NCBI GenBank assembly: GCA_020746875.1
Contig: JAGTJL010000020.1
Span: 1,116,001-1,180,000 of the forward strand
Direction of reading: 5' to 3'
Source of the DNA: Rhexocercosporidium sp. MPI-PUGE-AT-0058
Taxonomy: Eukaryota > Ascomycota > Leotiomycetes > Helotiales
Length of the DNA stretch: 64,000 bases
The number at the start of each line of letters is the position of its first letter. Position 1 is the first letter of the stretch. The notes beneath the pieces are model-generated. The model was not told the DNA's origin. It ran no database searches and saw only the letters and a list, made by a program, of their open reading frames with translations. This document shows, piece by piece, positions 1 through 11,570 of the stretch. The translations under genes were made by a program, and so were the position numbers.

Positions 1-1199
1 AAGTCATGCACATCAGGCGAGGAGATTTTGCGACATTCTACGACATTTTTGTGAATCATTGACCAGGCAACGAGTCTGCCGCGACATCTGGCACATTTCC
101 AAAAGAACAGCCACAATTGCACGTCAAACAGATAGTATGAGATGTTATATATATAATTATACCTACATCCGACCGGAAAATCATTTTGACAGCACCGCTG
201 TATGATAAGATTTTGCTTCAAATGACTAGTCATGTGTTATTTCGACCCTTTTTAAGCGAGCTTGACGAGTCACTCAACCACTCTTCAGTCTCGTCTTTGT
301 CTTTGTCTCCCCCATTCACCTATCGCACTGCTGCATTATAGATGAATCTTTACTATTGTTCCCGCTTGGAGCTCTGAAGTTGTTAAAATGCTCTAAGCAA
401 TGCGTTTTTCGAATGGCCTTCGAGAACGTTCCTTTCTGCTTCACCCGTGTTGACAGCCTCGAGGAAAGATGGGATCTCGACTAAAAAACTGAATCTACAA
501 TTTCACAACGCGTTAAAAACCGATACATATACAACTTTTCTTTGCTATCTGATATGGTTGCAGCCATGAGGTAATAGCTGCCCAGAATCCCTGCGCGACC
601 CAACGAGCACGGTGATCTCGACCCGCAGTGTGTTAAAGAAACCTTGACCCAGCTTCTGGAACAGACAACTGTAGACCACCAGCGAATACACCCTGAAAAA
701 TTCAACAAGCCTTGTTGCTGCTGTGTCACTACCAAAGCTTCCAAAATACCAAGTCCAGGTGCATGGGAAAACATTCTTCTTCCAGCACTTTAAGTGGTAA
801 GTCCGCTCGAAGATGCCTCGGGATTCTTGTCTCTATCTCTGACATATAGTGCAGGTACCTCAAAGAGTAAACTCTACCCTTAATTTTTAACACGAACCGC
901 CAGTGCTAATATATCTCCTACGATGGCCAGCGTTACTGAACCAGATCAAATCAAATCAAGCCCGTATAGCAACATATCCAATTTCAAGTTCGACTTAAAA
1001 GTATACAGTGGTGCGATCAAAGAAATCCCCGACGCCGGCAAGACTTTCCCAAGAAAATAAATTGACACGGGAAGGAAAGACCCCTGTATGCCATACCGCC
1101 CCGTTTCGATTCGTTGTCAACACTCTGCCTGCAGTTGGCTCTTCGAATTGGGTTACTTAGCACAACCACAATTTACCAATTTCTGAAAACAAGATCACT
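1..1199. other. Leading intergenic stretch, no gene seen
   Basis: No convincing coding region is visible on either strand. The open frames here are short and show no motif I recognise. The sequence is AT-leaning with CT-rich patches near 270-320. The right end merges into open sequence that may be the proline/serine-rich linker of the decayed RRM-like copy that follows. Confidence 0.5.
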
Positions 1200-1588
1200 G
1201 TCTCTATCCCTGAACGATATTCATGGCGGCGTCAAGAAGAGCGAGGACCAATTAATCCTTATCGACAGCCAACATTTCCTTCACTGTCCGGCAATGGAGG
1301 GTTCAAAAGCCCCCAGCGCAACGCGCCACTTCTACCATTTAGGCGCTTCCAAGAACCTGTTCGGATATTCAAGAAGGCTCTTAATTCACATATTCCCCTT
1401 ACCATTAGATCGATCATGGACGTTCTGATGGCGCCGGGAAACCAGGAATTGTCGATGTTTCAACCATCGAACATGCGCCTAGGATGGTCAAGGCCACAAG
1501 CTCTTTTTACCAGCAGCGAAGTTTCATCCACCAACTGCGAGGACAACAGGGACTCAGCGTACTTCCATCATCGGGGATATGTCTGCTA
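1200..1588 (+). pseudogene. Possible linker region of the first decayed RRM-like copy
   Basis: A frame open from 1200 to a TAG at 1587 encodes about 129 residues rich in Pro, Arg, Ser and Asn. This resembles the low-complexity linker that precedes the RRM-like core in the two intact paralogs downstream. It lies directly 5' of the recognisable decayed core, on the same strand but in another frame. No residue-level match to a paralog is clear, so the link rests on position and composition only. Confidence 0.25.
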
Positions 1589-2164
1589 GAAGAAGATAAA
1601 AACCACTCTCTGTGAATTGCAGGAATCCCTTGAGGAATAAGTATCTCGGAGTTCTTCGACAACATCCACCTTGGCCCAGTCAAATCTCTTGACTTGTCTT
1701 TTCCCAATGTGAATATTGACGCTGTGGTAGCAAAGTTGCTGTTTACATATCCAGAGAGTGCTGCACATTTGATGGATTGCTATCGGCGTCGTGGCACCTG
1801 GTTTGGCGTCTGACCCTTCAATGTCAGATACGATAGGAAAGGTCAGAAACGCAGCAGCGCCTCAGAGACCCGAGTCCTACATATAAAAGTCCTTTGAAGA
1901 TCATGAACCTCCAATTCTGGTCTCCATACTTTGACACTACTTACATCTTCGTCATTGACAGAGCGTCCATCCTCCCTTGCTCCAGTCCAGCATCTCCTGG
2001 AACTCCGCTTCAGCCGCTGCGTAGGGCAAGCTCAGACCATTCTCCAAAAGATCAGAATGGAAGTTACTCTGCGCGATGTTGTCACTGCAGACTACGCTGA
2101 AGATCCTTGTGAAAATGCGCGAGAGCGGGGAGGACCTGGGGAATCCAATTTCTTTCGGATATGA
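1589..2164 (+). pseudogene. Decayed RRM-like gene, copy 1 of a tandem family
   Basis: Three reading frames together recover the conserved core seen in the intact copy at 3291-4818. First comes a block like NHSL..IAGIP.GISISEFF, then a segment with the RYDRKG and TRVLHI motifs. These align with RYNRDG and SRVLVI of the intact gene. Next, in a shifted frame, come WSPYF and DRASILPC (intact: WEAYF, DRVLELPC). The last block is CVGQAQ and YAEDPC (intact: DGQAQ, FAPDRC). In-frame TGA codons sit at 1613, 1631 and 1811, and frame changes fall near 1890 and after about 1990. Each TGA can be explained by one C:G to T:A change from TGG or CGA. The copy therefore appears dead. The family is known only as fungal RNA-recognition-like proteins, so any RNA-binding role is inferred. 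Confidence 0.75.
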
Positions 2165-3290
2165 GCCTTAGAAGTCATAGCTCGTTTTGATTCGGGTGGT
2201 GCTTGGTTGGGGACCCTACAAGAGTTGTGCTTCTTATTCCTTATTCTTTATTTCATTGACACGGCTCTGCCACCTCTTTCTCTTCAGTCAAGCAACAGAA
2301 TACTACCTTTGGTTGAATAGAGCGGCGAAACTTTATAGACTGTGCTCTAGATGTTCTGGGCAAAGGCTCTCATGTATTTTATGCGATTTCCAGATATAAC
2401 CTCACATGTTTCTTTTCTTGTTCATCCTTGGATGAGTAATTACTTTAGAATATAATAGAACAAGCAAACACAACTTTGGAAGCACCACCTTTGGAAAGAC
2501 GAGCTCTGATGCGACGCTGCATATTTTCATATCCAAGCAAATCTCGACAATTGGCCTGTGTCTCTGTGGTATTGATTTGCTACGGATATCAGCTGGACTT
2601 GAGAAAGAGATCAGAAACTTGGTCTGTGATCTGGGATCATATGATAAACAAAGAGACTGAAAAATGTGACTCAGGGGGTGTTAAAAGCAAATACTCGGAG
2701 TAAGCAGATTATTGCTCCGGATTTGAGGACATGGAGGATGCTAGGCAGATCTCAGTGGTACTAATCAAATTTTGATAACTCTGGAACTATCAAGATGCAA
2801 CACAAGTGTCTCGAAAAGTTGCCTCAGCCCCAACAAGTAGCTACAAGCTTCCTGACCTTCAGTCTACTTGGATCAAATGAAAAACACTGCATGGAATTGC
2901 AGTGACTTTCTGCCATTCAAGAAAGTGTTGAGAAGCCCAAGACAGAAAATATGGTTACCCTGGAAGGTTCTCAAACCACTTGGACAAAGAGATTGTCAGC
3001 AACTGCCTCGACCTTCAAAATGAGATGTTGCCTACTCGAAGGCTCGAAAGTTTAGAAGAACCGAGACCTAGGTACATAAGACCTCGAGGCCTGATCGCTT
3101 CTTGCAGCAAACAGCCCCTTTCCCCAAAACACAACAGCCACTTGAACACACTTCAACATCAGAGCAAGCGCACCCCAAAGCAACAATTCTCTGAATACTT
3201 CAAAACTACTGATAATAGTACTTCCAGCAAACTTTGCTCTCCGATACTCTAACGGAGGAGCGAAAGTCAAAATTTCGAAGTCGAAATCGG
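2165..3290. other. Intergenic gap, likely promoter side of the intact RRM-like gene
   Basis: About 1.1 kb without a convincing gene. A 90-codon open frame at 2980-3252 lies just before the downstream gene. It matches nothing I recognise and is more likely 5' untranslated or promoter sequence. Confidence 0.45.
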
Positions 3291-4818
3291 ATGGTCAAAA
3301 TGTCCTCCCAAAATAATAAACCGAAATCCTTCAAGGAAGTAGCAGATGGTAATCTTTGGATGAAGATACGGGACTATCGCTTTATCCAAGTGCAAGAAGA
3401 GGCAGATGTCACACTTCCACACTACTCGAAGTTTTTCGAGTCAGCATCGGAGACCCCCTCAGATCACAGCTCATCGCCAGGAGGTCCTCAAGCCACAGGT
3501 CGTGAAGGTCATCTCTCACACACGACCAGAACGCTACATGATGCCATCCATTCTTCTCATTGGCCGATTCAATATCCAGAAGGAAGTTCCTCAGGATATC
3601 TTCCAAGTCCTGCATTAAGCACGAGACAAGTCCGCATTCCACATGCCCCCAACAATTCTGTGCCTAATCAGAACTGTGGAAAAAACAGCTTCCGTTCCAT
3701 CAGCGAAGATCATCTGCCTGTGCCTCCCAGTGGCACTTCCCAGACACCACAGCAACAAGTTCCTGTCTGGAATCCTCAGCAGCCGTTCATGACTTTCCTG
3801 ACTCCCCAGCATAGCCCAGCAAGCAACGAATTTCCACAACTCCATTCAAGCCATCCACAAATTGCCCCAGAGCCTCATTCGAACATTCAATACCGACTCA
3901 CATTGGTCCCCATTCTTGTCAATGGAGAAGTAGTCCAATGTTGGTATCCTTTGCCAGAGGTAAACTCCACTTCAGCTCCACAGCCCGACAACACACGTCA
4001 GGTTTCTGCCATCCAGACCCTGGAGCCCCCCGCACCTCGCAACTTCCAGCCCACCAACATGGCCCTGGAAAGAAACGGAGTTGACTTGACCACTCCATAT
4101 GGACAGCGTCATTCAGAAGCGAAGCATCACTACCGAGGTGATCTAAACTCCGAAGCCAACCGTCGCCAAGTTCACCAGCTGCCAGATGCTCACAACTGTA
4201 CACTGTGGGTCTGGAACATTCCAGCCTCCATACACATCAGTGAGGTCTTCGACCAGATCGATACTGGAGCCGTCCAGTGCTGCCATATGGTTCCCCCAAA
4301 TGAAGCCCACCACACTTTTGCAGCCAAGCTAGCTTTTATGGCACCAGAGGCTGCTGCCAAGTTCAAGGAGAAGGCAGACAGCAAAGAAGGAATCTGGCTC
4401 CAAGGAAACAAGCTCATGGCGAGATATAACCGTGATGGCAATCTGCGGAACGACACCCAGCAGTCTCGAGTCTTGGTTATCGAGGGCATGAAGGAATTTA
4501 TGACGATTCATTATTGGGAAGCGTACTTCACAAAGATCTGTGTTTTCCAGTGGGATCGAGTGCTTGAGCTCCCTTGCCAAGATCCAGAGAAGAAGGTCCT
4601 GCAATTCTCATTTGTTCGATTGGATGGTCAAGCCCAGGTCAGTAACCCCAACTCTCACAAGGGTCATGGGAGTGCTGATGATGTCCGCTCAGGCTTGCAT
4701 GGGAGCCATTCGATCCCAAATCGAGTTTGTTGGAGTCTTCCGAGCAAGTTTCGCGCCAGATCGATGTGGAAACCCGGCAGTACGAGATTTCGAGAAGCAA
4801 TGTCGACGTCTATTTTGA
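3291..4818 (+). CDS. RRM-like fungal protein, intact copy A
   Basis: Two exons, 3291-4637 and 4693-4818, give about 490 residues; the 55-nt phase-0 intron has a GTCAGT donor. The first ATG is at 3291 and a second follows at 3300; an upstream 5' exon cannot be excluded. The N-terminal 300 residues are low complexity, rich in Pro, Ser, Gln and His. Residues 301-382 form an RRM-like fold candidate starting TLWVWNIP, with a hydrophobic AAKLAF strand and ending ARYNRDG. A second conserved block starts SRVLVIEG near residue 392. The spliced C-terminus has the family ending DGQAQ...FAPDRC. RNA binding is plausible from the fold, but canonical RNP aromatic residues are not obvious. It is the second of four tandem copies. 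Function is unknown. Confidence 0.75.
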
Positions 4819-7800
4819 CACATTCTAAGCATATTTAGGGGACCAAGTTCGGCGGATTGGGGTCTTTCTCGTTCTGTTGATTCCCTAGCGAAGTCCGTCT
4901 GTCGATTATTCCATATCTCACAACCACGCAGGTTCCTTGGAGGAGCGAAATACTTTGAGAGAATTTGCTGAAGGAGAGTGTGAGCGAAGTGAAGGAATTT
5001 CTAGGTTCTTTTGCTTTCGTAATTAGGACGCAGGTACTGAGGAACAGAAAGGCAGTAAGGGATTCTAGAGAGGACCTTCCATGTCATAGGCCTGTCTGTC
5101 TCAGGTTGTTTTCTCGCTCCTTAAATCACAGCAAACCTAGGGAGACAAATCGTGCTTTAGCCTTGAACAAGTGTCTTGCACTACGAAGATCCGAGATCGG
5201 ACAGAATGTCAATGGCGAAAAGCTAACACGCACCCTAACCCCCAATATTATTTCGAGTAATTCCAACTCCAAAGGCCCGTCTGTCAATTCCACCTCCATG
5301 TCAATTGTGATCAATTTGCGTGAGTGGAGGAAAGAGAGTGTGGTGAAGTCTTAGCATTTATTGACTAGCACCGCATAATCGATAGCTTAATAGAATTATA
5401 CCCAATAGTAACATTAATTTTCCTCAGGTACACTCTACACTTCTGGTAGAACATAGCGGGGGAAAACAAGCTGTGTATCGAAATGTGTCTGTGCGATAGT
5501 AGTGGTGCTGTCAGAGATGGATTTCGGCCGGTCCCAGACATGCTTCAAGATGAGGTTCACCTACGATCTTGATCGAAGAGGCGAGGTCGAGTGTGTCGTA
5601 CCGGGCATGGTTCCCCATGAGCTGCACTTCGGTCCCCTCAGCTTGCAGAAGACTGCTGTTAAGCGCGAACACCCGGAGATTTCGGTTTTGAGTGGGCAAG
5701 AAATTCTTGTGCTTGAGCGGCGAAATTGTGCGGATTGTGGGCAATATTTGACATTCTCTCGGGGAAGCTAGATTTGGGTGGGTCGTGTTCTTATGTAAGA
5801 TGGATGGCTTGTTGCAGCGTTCGACTCTAAATGTGGCAAATAGCTTGATGGTTTATTGGTACTTTGGAGCATTTCATGATCCTGTCGGATTAGATTTGAG
5901 GTTCTTGATTCGACTGGCTCCGAATTTGGTGTACTTGTCCTTGTCTCCACACCAAATATCGTGGTTTCACTCTAGGATCTTTTGAGAATGCTGATGTCTT
6001 GCCTCAAAGCATCGTGATAATCCTCTTTAAAAATTCCCCGATTCCTTTGTGGCCATTGTTTGCTCCTTCCCAGCGCGATTGATTGTTGGTCTGTAGGATC
6101 CATGATTTTTAGCTCAAAACGTGTCCCTTACGTCGTTTGGTTTGACGTTTGTCGAGTGGCCTTGTGGATCCATAGACAAAGACCAAGCGCAACGCCCACT
6201 GCTTGTAGTGTTGTCAGGTGCTAGCTGTCGCTACCCTTCGCGCTCTTCACAGTCGTGATGACTTTCAACATGACAGGTTAAAGGTTCGAAAGTGAGGAGA
6301 ATGCTTGAAGTTAGGAGGCCGTCAAATTATTCCCTCGCGTCGAGATTAGCACTAGCACTAGCCCTAAATGAGAGCCTCTCCTCTCTACCAGGCCAAATAT
6401 CTCCTCTCATTTAAGCACCTCAGATCCTAGTGTGCAGGAAAGTAACGCAAAGAATTCTGAAAAGGTGGCCTCTAACTTTAAAGGAGAACGGTTGTGATGT
6501 TTCCGTTGTCAATGTTGTCGATTGAGTAATTGAATTGCACAAGCAAATCATCCATTAAAGCTACTCAAGGATTGTTGAATCATTCTGACCACCGGGCCAA
6601 TATGACGACTTAAGAAATAGACGCATTTCTCCATACAAAAATAAAGACCAATTTAGTTAATTCCCTCATAAGACTGAAACAAGAAGTGAGTTGACAGTAT
6701 AAATTGGTTAAAGGAAAATAGGGGGAAGGGGGAGCGGAGGAAGTAAAGAGTTGATTTTGACAAGCTTCCTTTGTTATATACAAGTTCATCTTATCCCCTC
6801 AAACTTCGTACTGTAATGAAAGAGCTCAGTGACAGAAAGATAGGCACAAATGAAATCTTGCACAACAAGCGCAGACATCTGTTTTCTTAGGGGTGTGATA
6901 TCAACGATTGATGTTGCTTCGTTTCTCGCTCGATAGGCCACTTCACAGGTAGCTCTTGTATCACTGCATATAGAAAACTTGACCGTCCTTTCTCTGATGG
7001 TGGCTTGAACTGTTATTAATTGCTTAATTGTTTCTGATTGATCAAACAAGCCAAGCGAATTTTCAAAGCTGGCCATCGCAAAATACTCCACAGATCGGTA
7101 GACCTCTGGACCTCTCGCACTACAAAACCCCGACCCAAGTCAGGAAGTTCTCTTAGTAACATGGGAAACCGTCTATTTATAGTGATGTCGAACATAAATA
7201 AAAGAACTGTGAAGCTAACGCGCCTCCCTTGAATCTTGGTATAGTCACGTGTCACGTCTCGCTTCTCGGGTGCTGGTCTTTGTTTACTTCCGAGCTCACC
7301 AGCTCAATGTCCGAAAAGTAAGCACGAAGGCCTTCCCAAATCTGGGTGCTGGGGTATACGTCTTACAGCACTGATTTCACCAATCCGAACTTATAGGGAC
7401 TTGTATTGCCATAGAATCGTAGTTCTGAGCCAAGACTTCAGAATCTGATTAGTGACCAAGTAATCGGAACTTGAGACTATGATCTTTTAAGATTATCTTG
7501 GGTACTTATTCATTTTGGTGAGCAACCTACAATCCTTTGGATTTGGGCCTTTGATTTGTGATCTTTACACAATTCCCAATCTAGTAGTATACAACCCAAC
7601 GGCAAAGGGTGCCAATTGTGCTTTTAAAACCTGGACACGGAATGGATATTTGATCGTATTTATTTCGCTACTGACGCTCGAGATGACTTGGAAGGAATCA
7701 AGATCATATTGCTTCTTATGCATTTTATCCAGTAAGTTGCCTTCACGCAAGACCGCGACCGAATCTGAAACGAACACGTCTGAATGTCAAGGTTGAAAGA

Positions 7801-8441
7801 GACAAAGAAATACAAGGCTAGGCCTATACAAGGCATGAACGAAGACTTACGGAGCCTTCCAGTAGCGCTGACTCAAGACTCTTAATTTAGCGGGCAAGTA
7901 TAATATTACGAAGTATGCAGTACTTGTTGGAATAATGTCTCTAAAACAAAGGCTTCAGGGCCCTTGCCACTGTAGATTTGAGATGTCAATTCAAGTCTTT
8001 ACACGTGATCCATTTCACTCGCCCCATCTCCTTCCATGCAGGGCAAAAGGGACAACTTCTTCAGCCTTATGACGCATCACACCGGCGTTATAGTAAATCC
8101 GCTCCCCAGAGCAACCCTGCATCTGCCACAAGCTCTCTTACCTGCTAGACTATCAAGTTGCCAGTGCGTTCCTCGAATTGATTGTCAGCAACAACACCGA
8201 GCCCAAGTGATTTCTCTTTCTCGTCCTGAGAAGACACTCTATAACACCAAAAATAGCCTTTCCCTTCTCTGAGTACCTTCAACGCGCTCTTGGAGCCCAC
8301 TTTTAATCCACATTCGCTCTTTTTCTTCTTCGACATCTTCAACACCCTCGATCTGCTCCGCGCGCCTCGCTCAGCCTCGAGGCTAATCTCAAACACCTCA
8401 GTTATAGAACAGATTACCACAACAAAGACCGAGAGTTGAAA
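4819..8441. other. Long intergenic gap between RRM-like copies
   Basis: About 3.6 kb without a gene I can support. Open frames at 4965-5354, 5502-5771 and 7515-7796 lack recognisable motifs. A weak inverted repeat (AAATGAGAG / CTCTCATTT) sits at about 6365-6416, and AT-rich sequence fills 6500-6800. I found no fifth RRM-like copy, although a strongly decayed one could escape reading by eye. Confidence 0.45.
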
Positions 8442-10620
8442 ATGAACACCGTAATGACTTTTTTGGATTTTGACAAAGGTCTTGCACAACGCGGGATTAG
8501 GTCTTCTCGTAGAGACACTTCAGCCTCGGAGGTGCATGGTAAGTCACGCTTAACAGCCATCTAGATAAAGCACTGACCTCGATCAGAGAACAATACTGCA
8601 GTCATGACGCGTCGTCCTTATTCTGGTCTTCCTCAACATAATACCGTGCTACGTGAGTCCGAATAAAGATCCAGTTCTTTGGAAATGTTAACATCATTCT
8701 CAGATCATTCACCACCGACACCGTTAGGACTTACCATTAAGGATCTTAGGATCATGCATGCCGCTATCCAGATGAGGATAGTCAAGGGTAGGAAAAATAA
8801 AAAGTCTCAATCCTTGGCCATAGCTGACTGTCGCTAGCTGGTGTATCCCGAAGCCCGCCGAAGCTAGGTGAATTGTTGGAAATATTGTTGGACCACCCAG
8901 GTAGGTTGTTAGTCAAAATAATCGTGAGAATGAGCTAACCCGAGGTTTTCAATAGATTTTGCTCCTGAGAACCATCCCTTCGAGCATCTCCCACGAGACT
9001 TCTTCTTCAATCTGAGCGCCGCAGACCTCGATCAAGGAGCCTGGAAGTTCATTGATTCAAAGACTGCTGGAGCTGCAGTCATTGCCATGCGTGAAAACGG
9101 CAACCTGAAGAACACCACAATCACCATCCCCCCCCAAGCTGCCGCGGGATTGTCTATTCAAGAGCAACAGGGCGAGCACTCAGACAGAGTTCAACGGGTG
9201 GTGGCCGACACCAACAGCTCCACACCGGTTGGGCCATATGGACAGCAGGAACACGGACAGAGAGTGAGATGCGGTCTTGGACTCGCTGAACTGTTTCACT
9301 CACCGTTTACCACACCGCTCACACATGCCAAGAGCTTTGGTTATGGAGTCAACCGCTCTCTCGACAACTACTTCCCCTTCGTTCCTCGGAGTTGGGGTCC
9401 AGCAGCCACCCTAGCATATACGAATAATAGTCCTATCCGGCAGAACACCATTGGCGGATACCGCGCTCATACGTACCAGAGTATGGTTCAGCAGAATGGC
9501 CATCCCATTCACCACTATCCTCACACTGCTGTTCAGTTTGTAGTTCCTCAAATGACCATGTTGGAATCTTCAACCCAGTCGATGATAGCTCCATATCCCC
9601 ATAGAGTGTACACCCAGGGAACCATGAACGCTTACGGTCCAGCACAGCATGGTATGGGAATTGGCCCTGCATATCCACAACCACCCCTATCATTTGCACC
9701 CCTCCAGTCTGGCATGCCATCTTACAGCACTAGCTATACGACCCGTGCTCCACTAGCCAATCCTATTGTGGCCAAGAAATTGGGTACGGGTATGAACAAG
9801 CAGCAAAAACCACGCTCAGCTTCTTCCCAAGCTCTGACCTCAGCGACTGTTCACCCTTCGTTCAACCCCTCCCGAAGCCGTCAAGGAGTTGACCGCGTTA
9901 TCAGTCCAGAGACCCTTCGCAGAGCCAGGGACAACAACGTCAATCTGAACCCGAACTACAAGGGTGAGATAGACAGCTATGCCATTCGAAATGGCAGTTG
10001 TACAGACCAGATGAACTGCTCTGTTCATATTGAAGGCTTCTCTCCTAATACAACCCAGAAGGAGATGCTGTCATTGGCACGCTTCACAAAGGTGACAGCT
10101 TTGAACATTCATGCGCCTCTGTTGCCCAGACATCCCACGGCTGCCGCGGACTACACCTTCTTCAAGAGAGCCGATGCTGAGCGATTCTTTTGGCTTGGTC
10201 TACAGGGCCAACTTTCAATTCCTGGTTGCATGCTATCATTCAGATGGAATATTAACAAGGTCCGCCCCGCGTCGCGTGAGGAGTGCACACAAAGTCGAAC
10301 TCTGTTGATTGAGGGACCGAATAATATCATCTCTAGGGATCATATCATGAAAACTTTGGAGGAAAACCTAGTATTCGACTTGGTAGATGGTGAGGAGCAA
10401 GACCTTGGTGACGGCAGAACATTGGTACGATTGGAATTCAGCCAGGTAAGCACATTGGTTGAAGGACGATTTTCCTTTCATATTTTTTACCATTGTCCTT
10501 TTAAAAAAACTGACAATCTGACAATAGATTCGTGGGCAGTCTAGGCCTGCGATGAAGTGCATTTGGGCTTACATCAACGCCAATGACCTCGTGGGTGCAA
10601 CAGTCGTTTACAAGCACTGA
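8442..10620 (+). CDS. RRM-like fungal protein, intact copy B
   Basis: A six-exon model keeps frame throughout: 8442-8538, 8587-8652, 8704-8787, 8838-8900, 8956-10445 and 10528-10620, giving 630 residues. Every junction has GT and AG; the first five introns are 48-82 nt. Residues 1-150 hold helical segments with the TIKDLR and KLGELLEILL motifs. Residues about 150-430 are a Pro/Gln/Ser/Tyr-rich linker. The RRM-like core starts near residue 457 (SVHIEGFSP, then AAADYTFFKRADAERFFW). A second conserved block (SRTLLIEGP) starts near residue 550. The short last exon begins IRGQSR, equivalent to the DGQAQ end of copy A, but lacks the DPC-type ending and stops early. It is the best-preserved member of the array and the closest relative of the decayed copy downstream. 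Confidence 0.75.
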
Positions 10621-11570
10621 GGATTGGTGTAATGTGTGTGTTATTGCTTTGGGGTTTTATACTCTTCAATGCTTTCTCTCCCTATTTCTTCCGCGTTCTC
10701 TTGCGCTCTTTGAGCAGACGTGGACTTGGCTTAGGCGCTATTTTTCTTCTGCTTTTGAGCAACATGCACCTTTTGCTTCTCAGCGCTCCTCCATACCTTG
10801 TGTGTTTTTTGTTTTGCTCTGGAAGAATAACTGGCTGTAACCTTAGCTAACTAATGAATGAAACTCCAAATGACATACTCTGTGTTCCAGTTGCAGCTGG
10901 TGATTTTGAATTCTCAGTAGTCTAGAAAACGCTAGCTTCTCTTCTACATCCAAGTACTCCGCCACGAATCTCTCTAAGTGCTCTTCAATAGATGAGTCCA
11001 GTGAATATATATGTACATACCCCAAGCATGAAGCGTGAAGCCCTGTGAAGTCTGCAAAACCTTATCTTCTAGTTGTCTACCTCCTATCACCTCTTTATCA
11101 CGTGCTCGCCTAATGCGACATTGCAGCAAAAAACAACAATTAATGAGAGAATGCCGTAGTGCTGCACGCCAGCGATCACGACAGACTAGGCGCCACTGCA
11201 CCGGTAATCATCCTCGCTTATCCTGCAGCTTCAGATATAACTCGAGTAGGACTTCACGCAGACTGCCAGATTTCGATATTTGTAATTACCTATAATACCC
11301 TTTACTGCACATTCCCACCACCACCAAATCGACTTACAACAGCACCGAGTTCGCGCACTTCGCAAATCTTGATTCATTTCTTGCACAGGCTTTCCAGCAG
11401 TGTTTTGTCCCCGTTTTGTTTCTGACTTCGACCTTGAAAAGCTCAAGCGGCTTATCCAAAGTCGATGTATTCAACACTTCGAATTAAACCTCCTCATCGA
11501 CCCACTTCTACCCTCATCGATCTTTGCAGCACCATAGACTTACAGTTAAGTTTATTGTCCCTCTTGGAAG
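10621..11570. other. Intergenic gap between copy B and the decayed copy
   Basis: The first 200 bases are T-rich and probably 3' untranslated sequence of copy B. The rest has no recognised coding region. CT-rich sequence from about 11300 to 11550 precedes the decayed copy and resembles a fungal promoter. Confidence 0.4.

Noticed and set aside
5502..5771. Open frame of 89 codons with a Cys pair near its end
   Set aside because: Only a single C-x-x-C is present. There is no second metal site, no splice context and no family I recognise.
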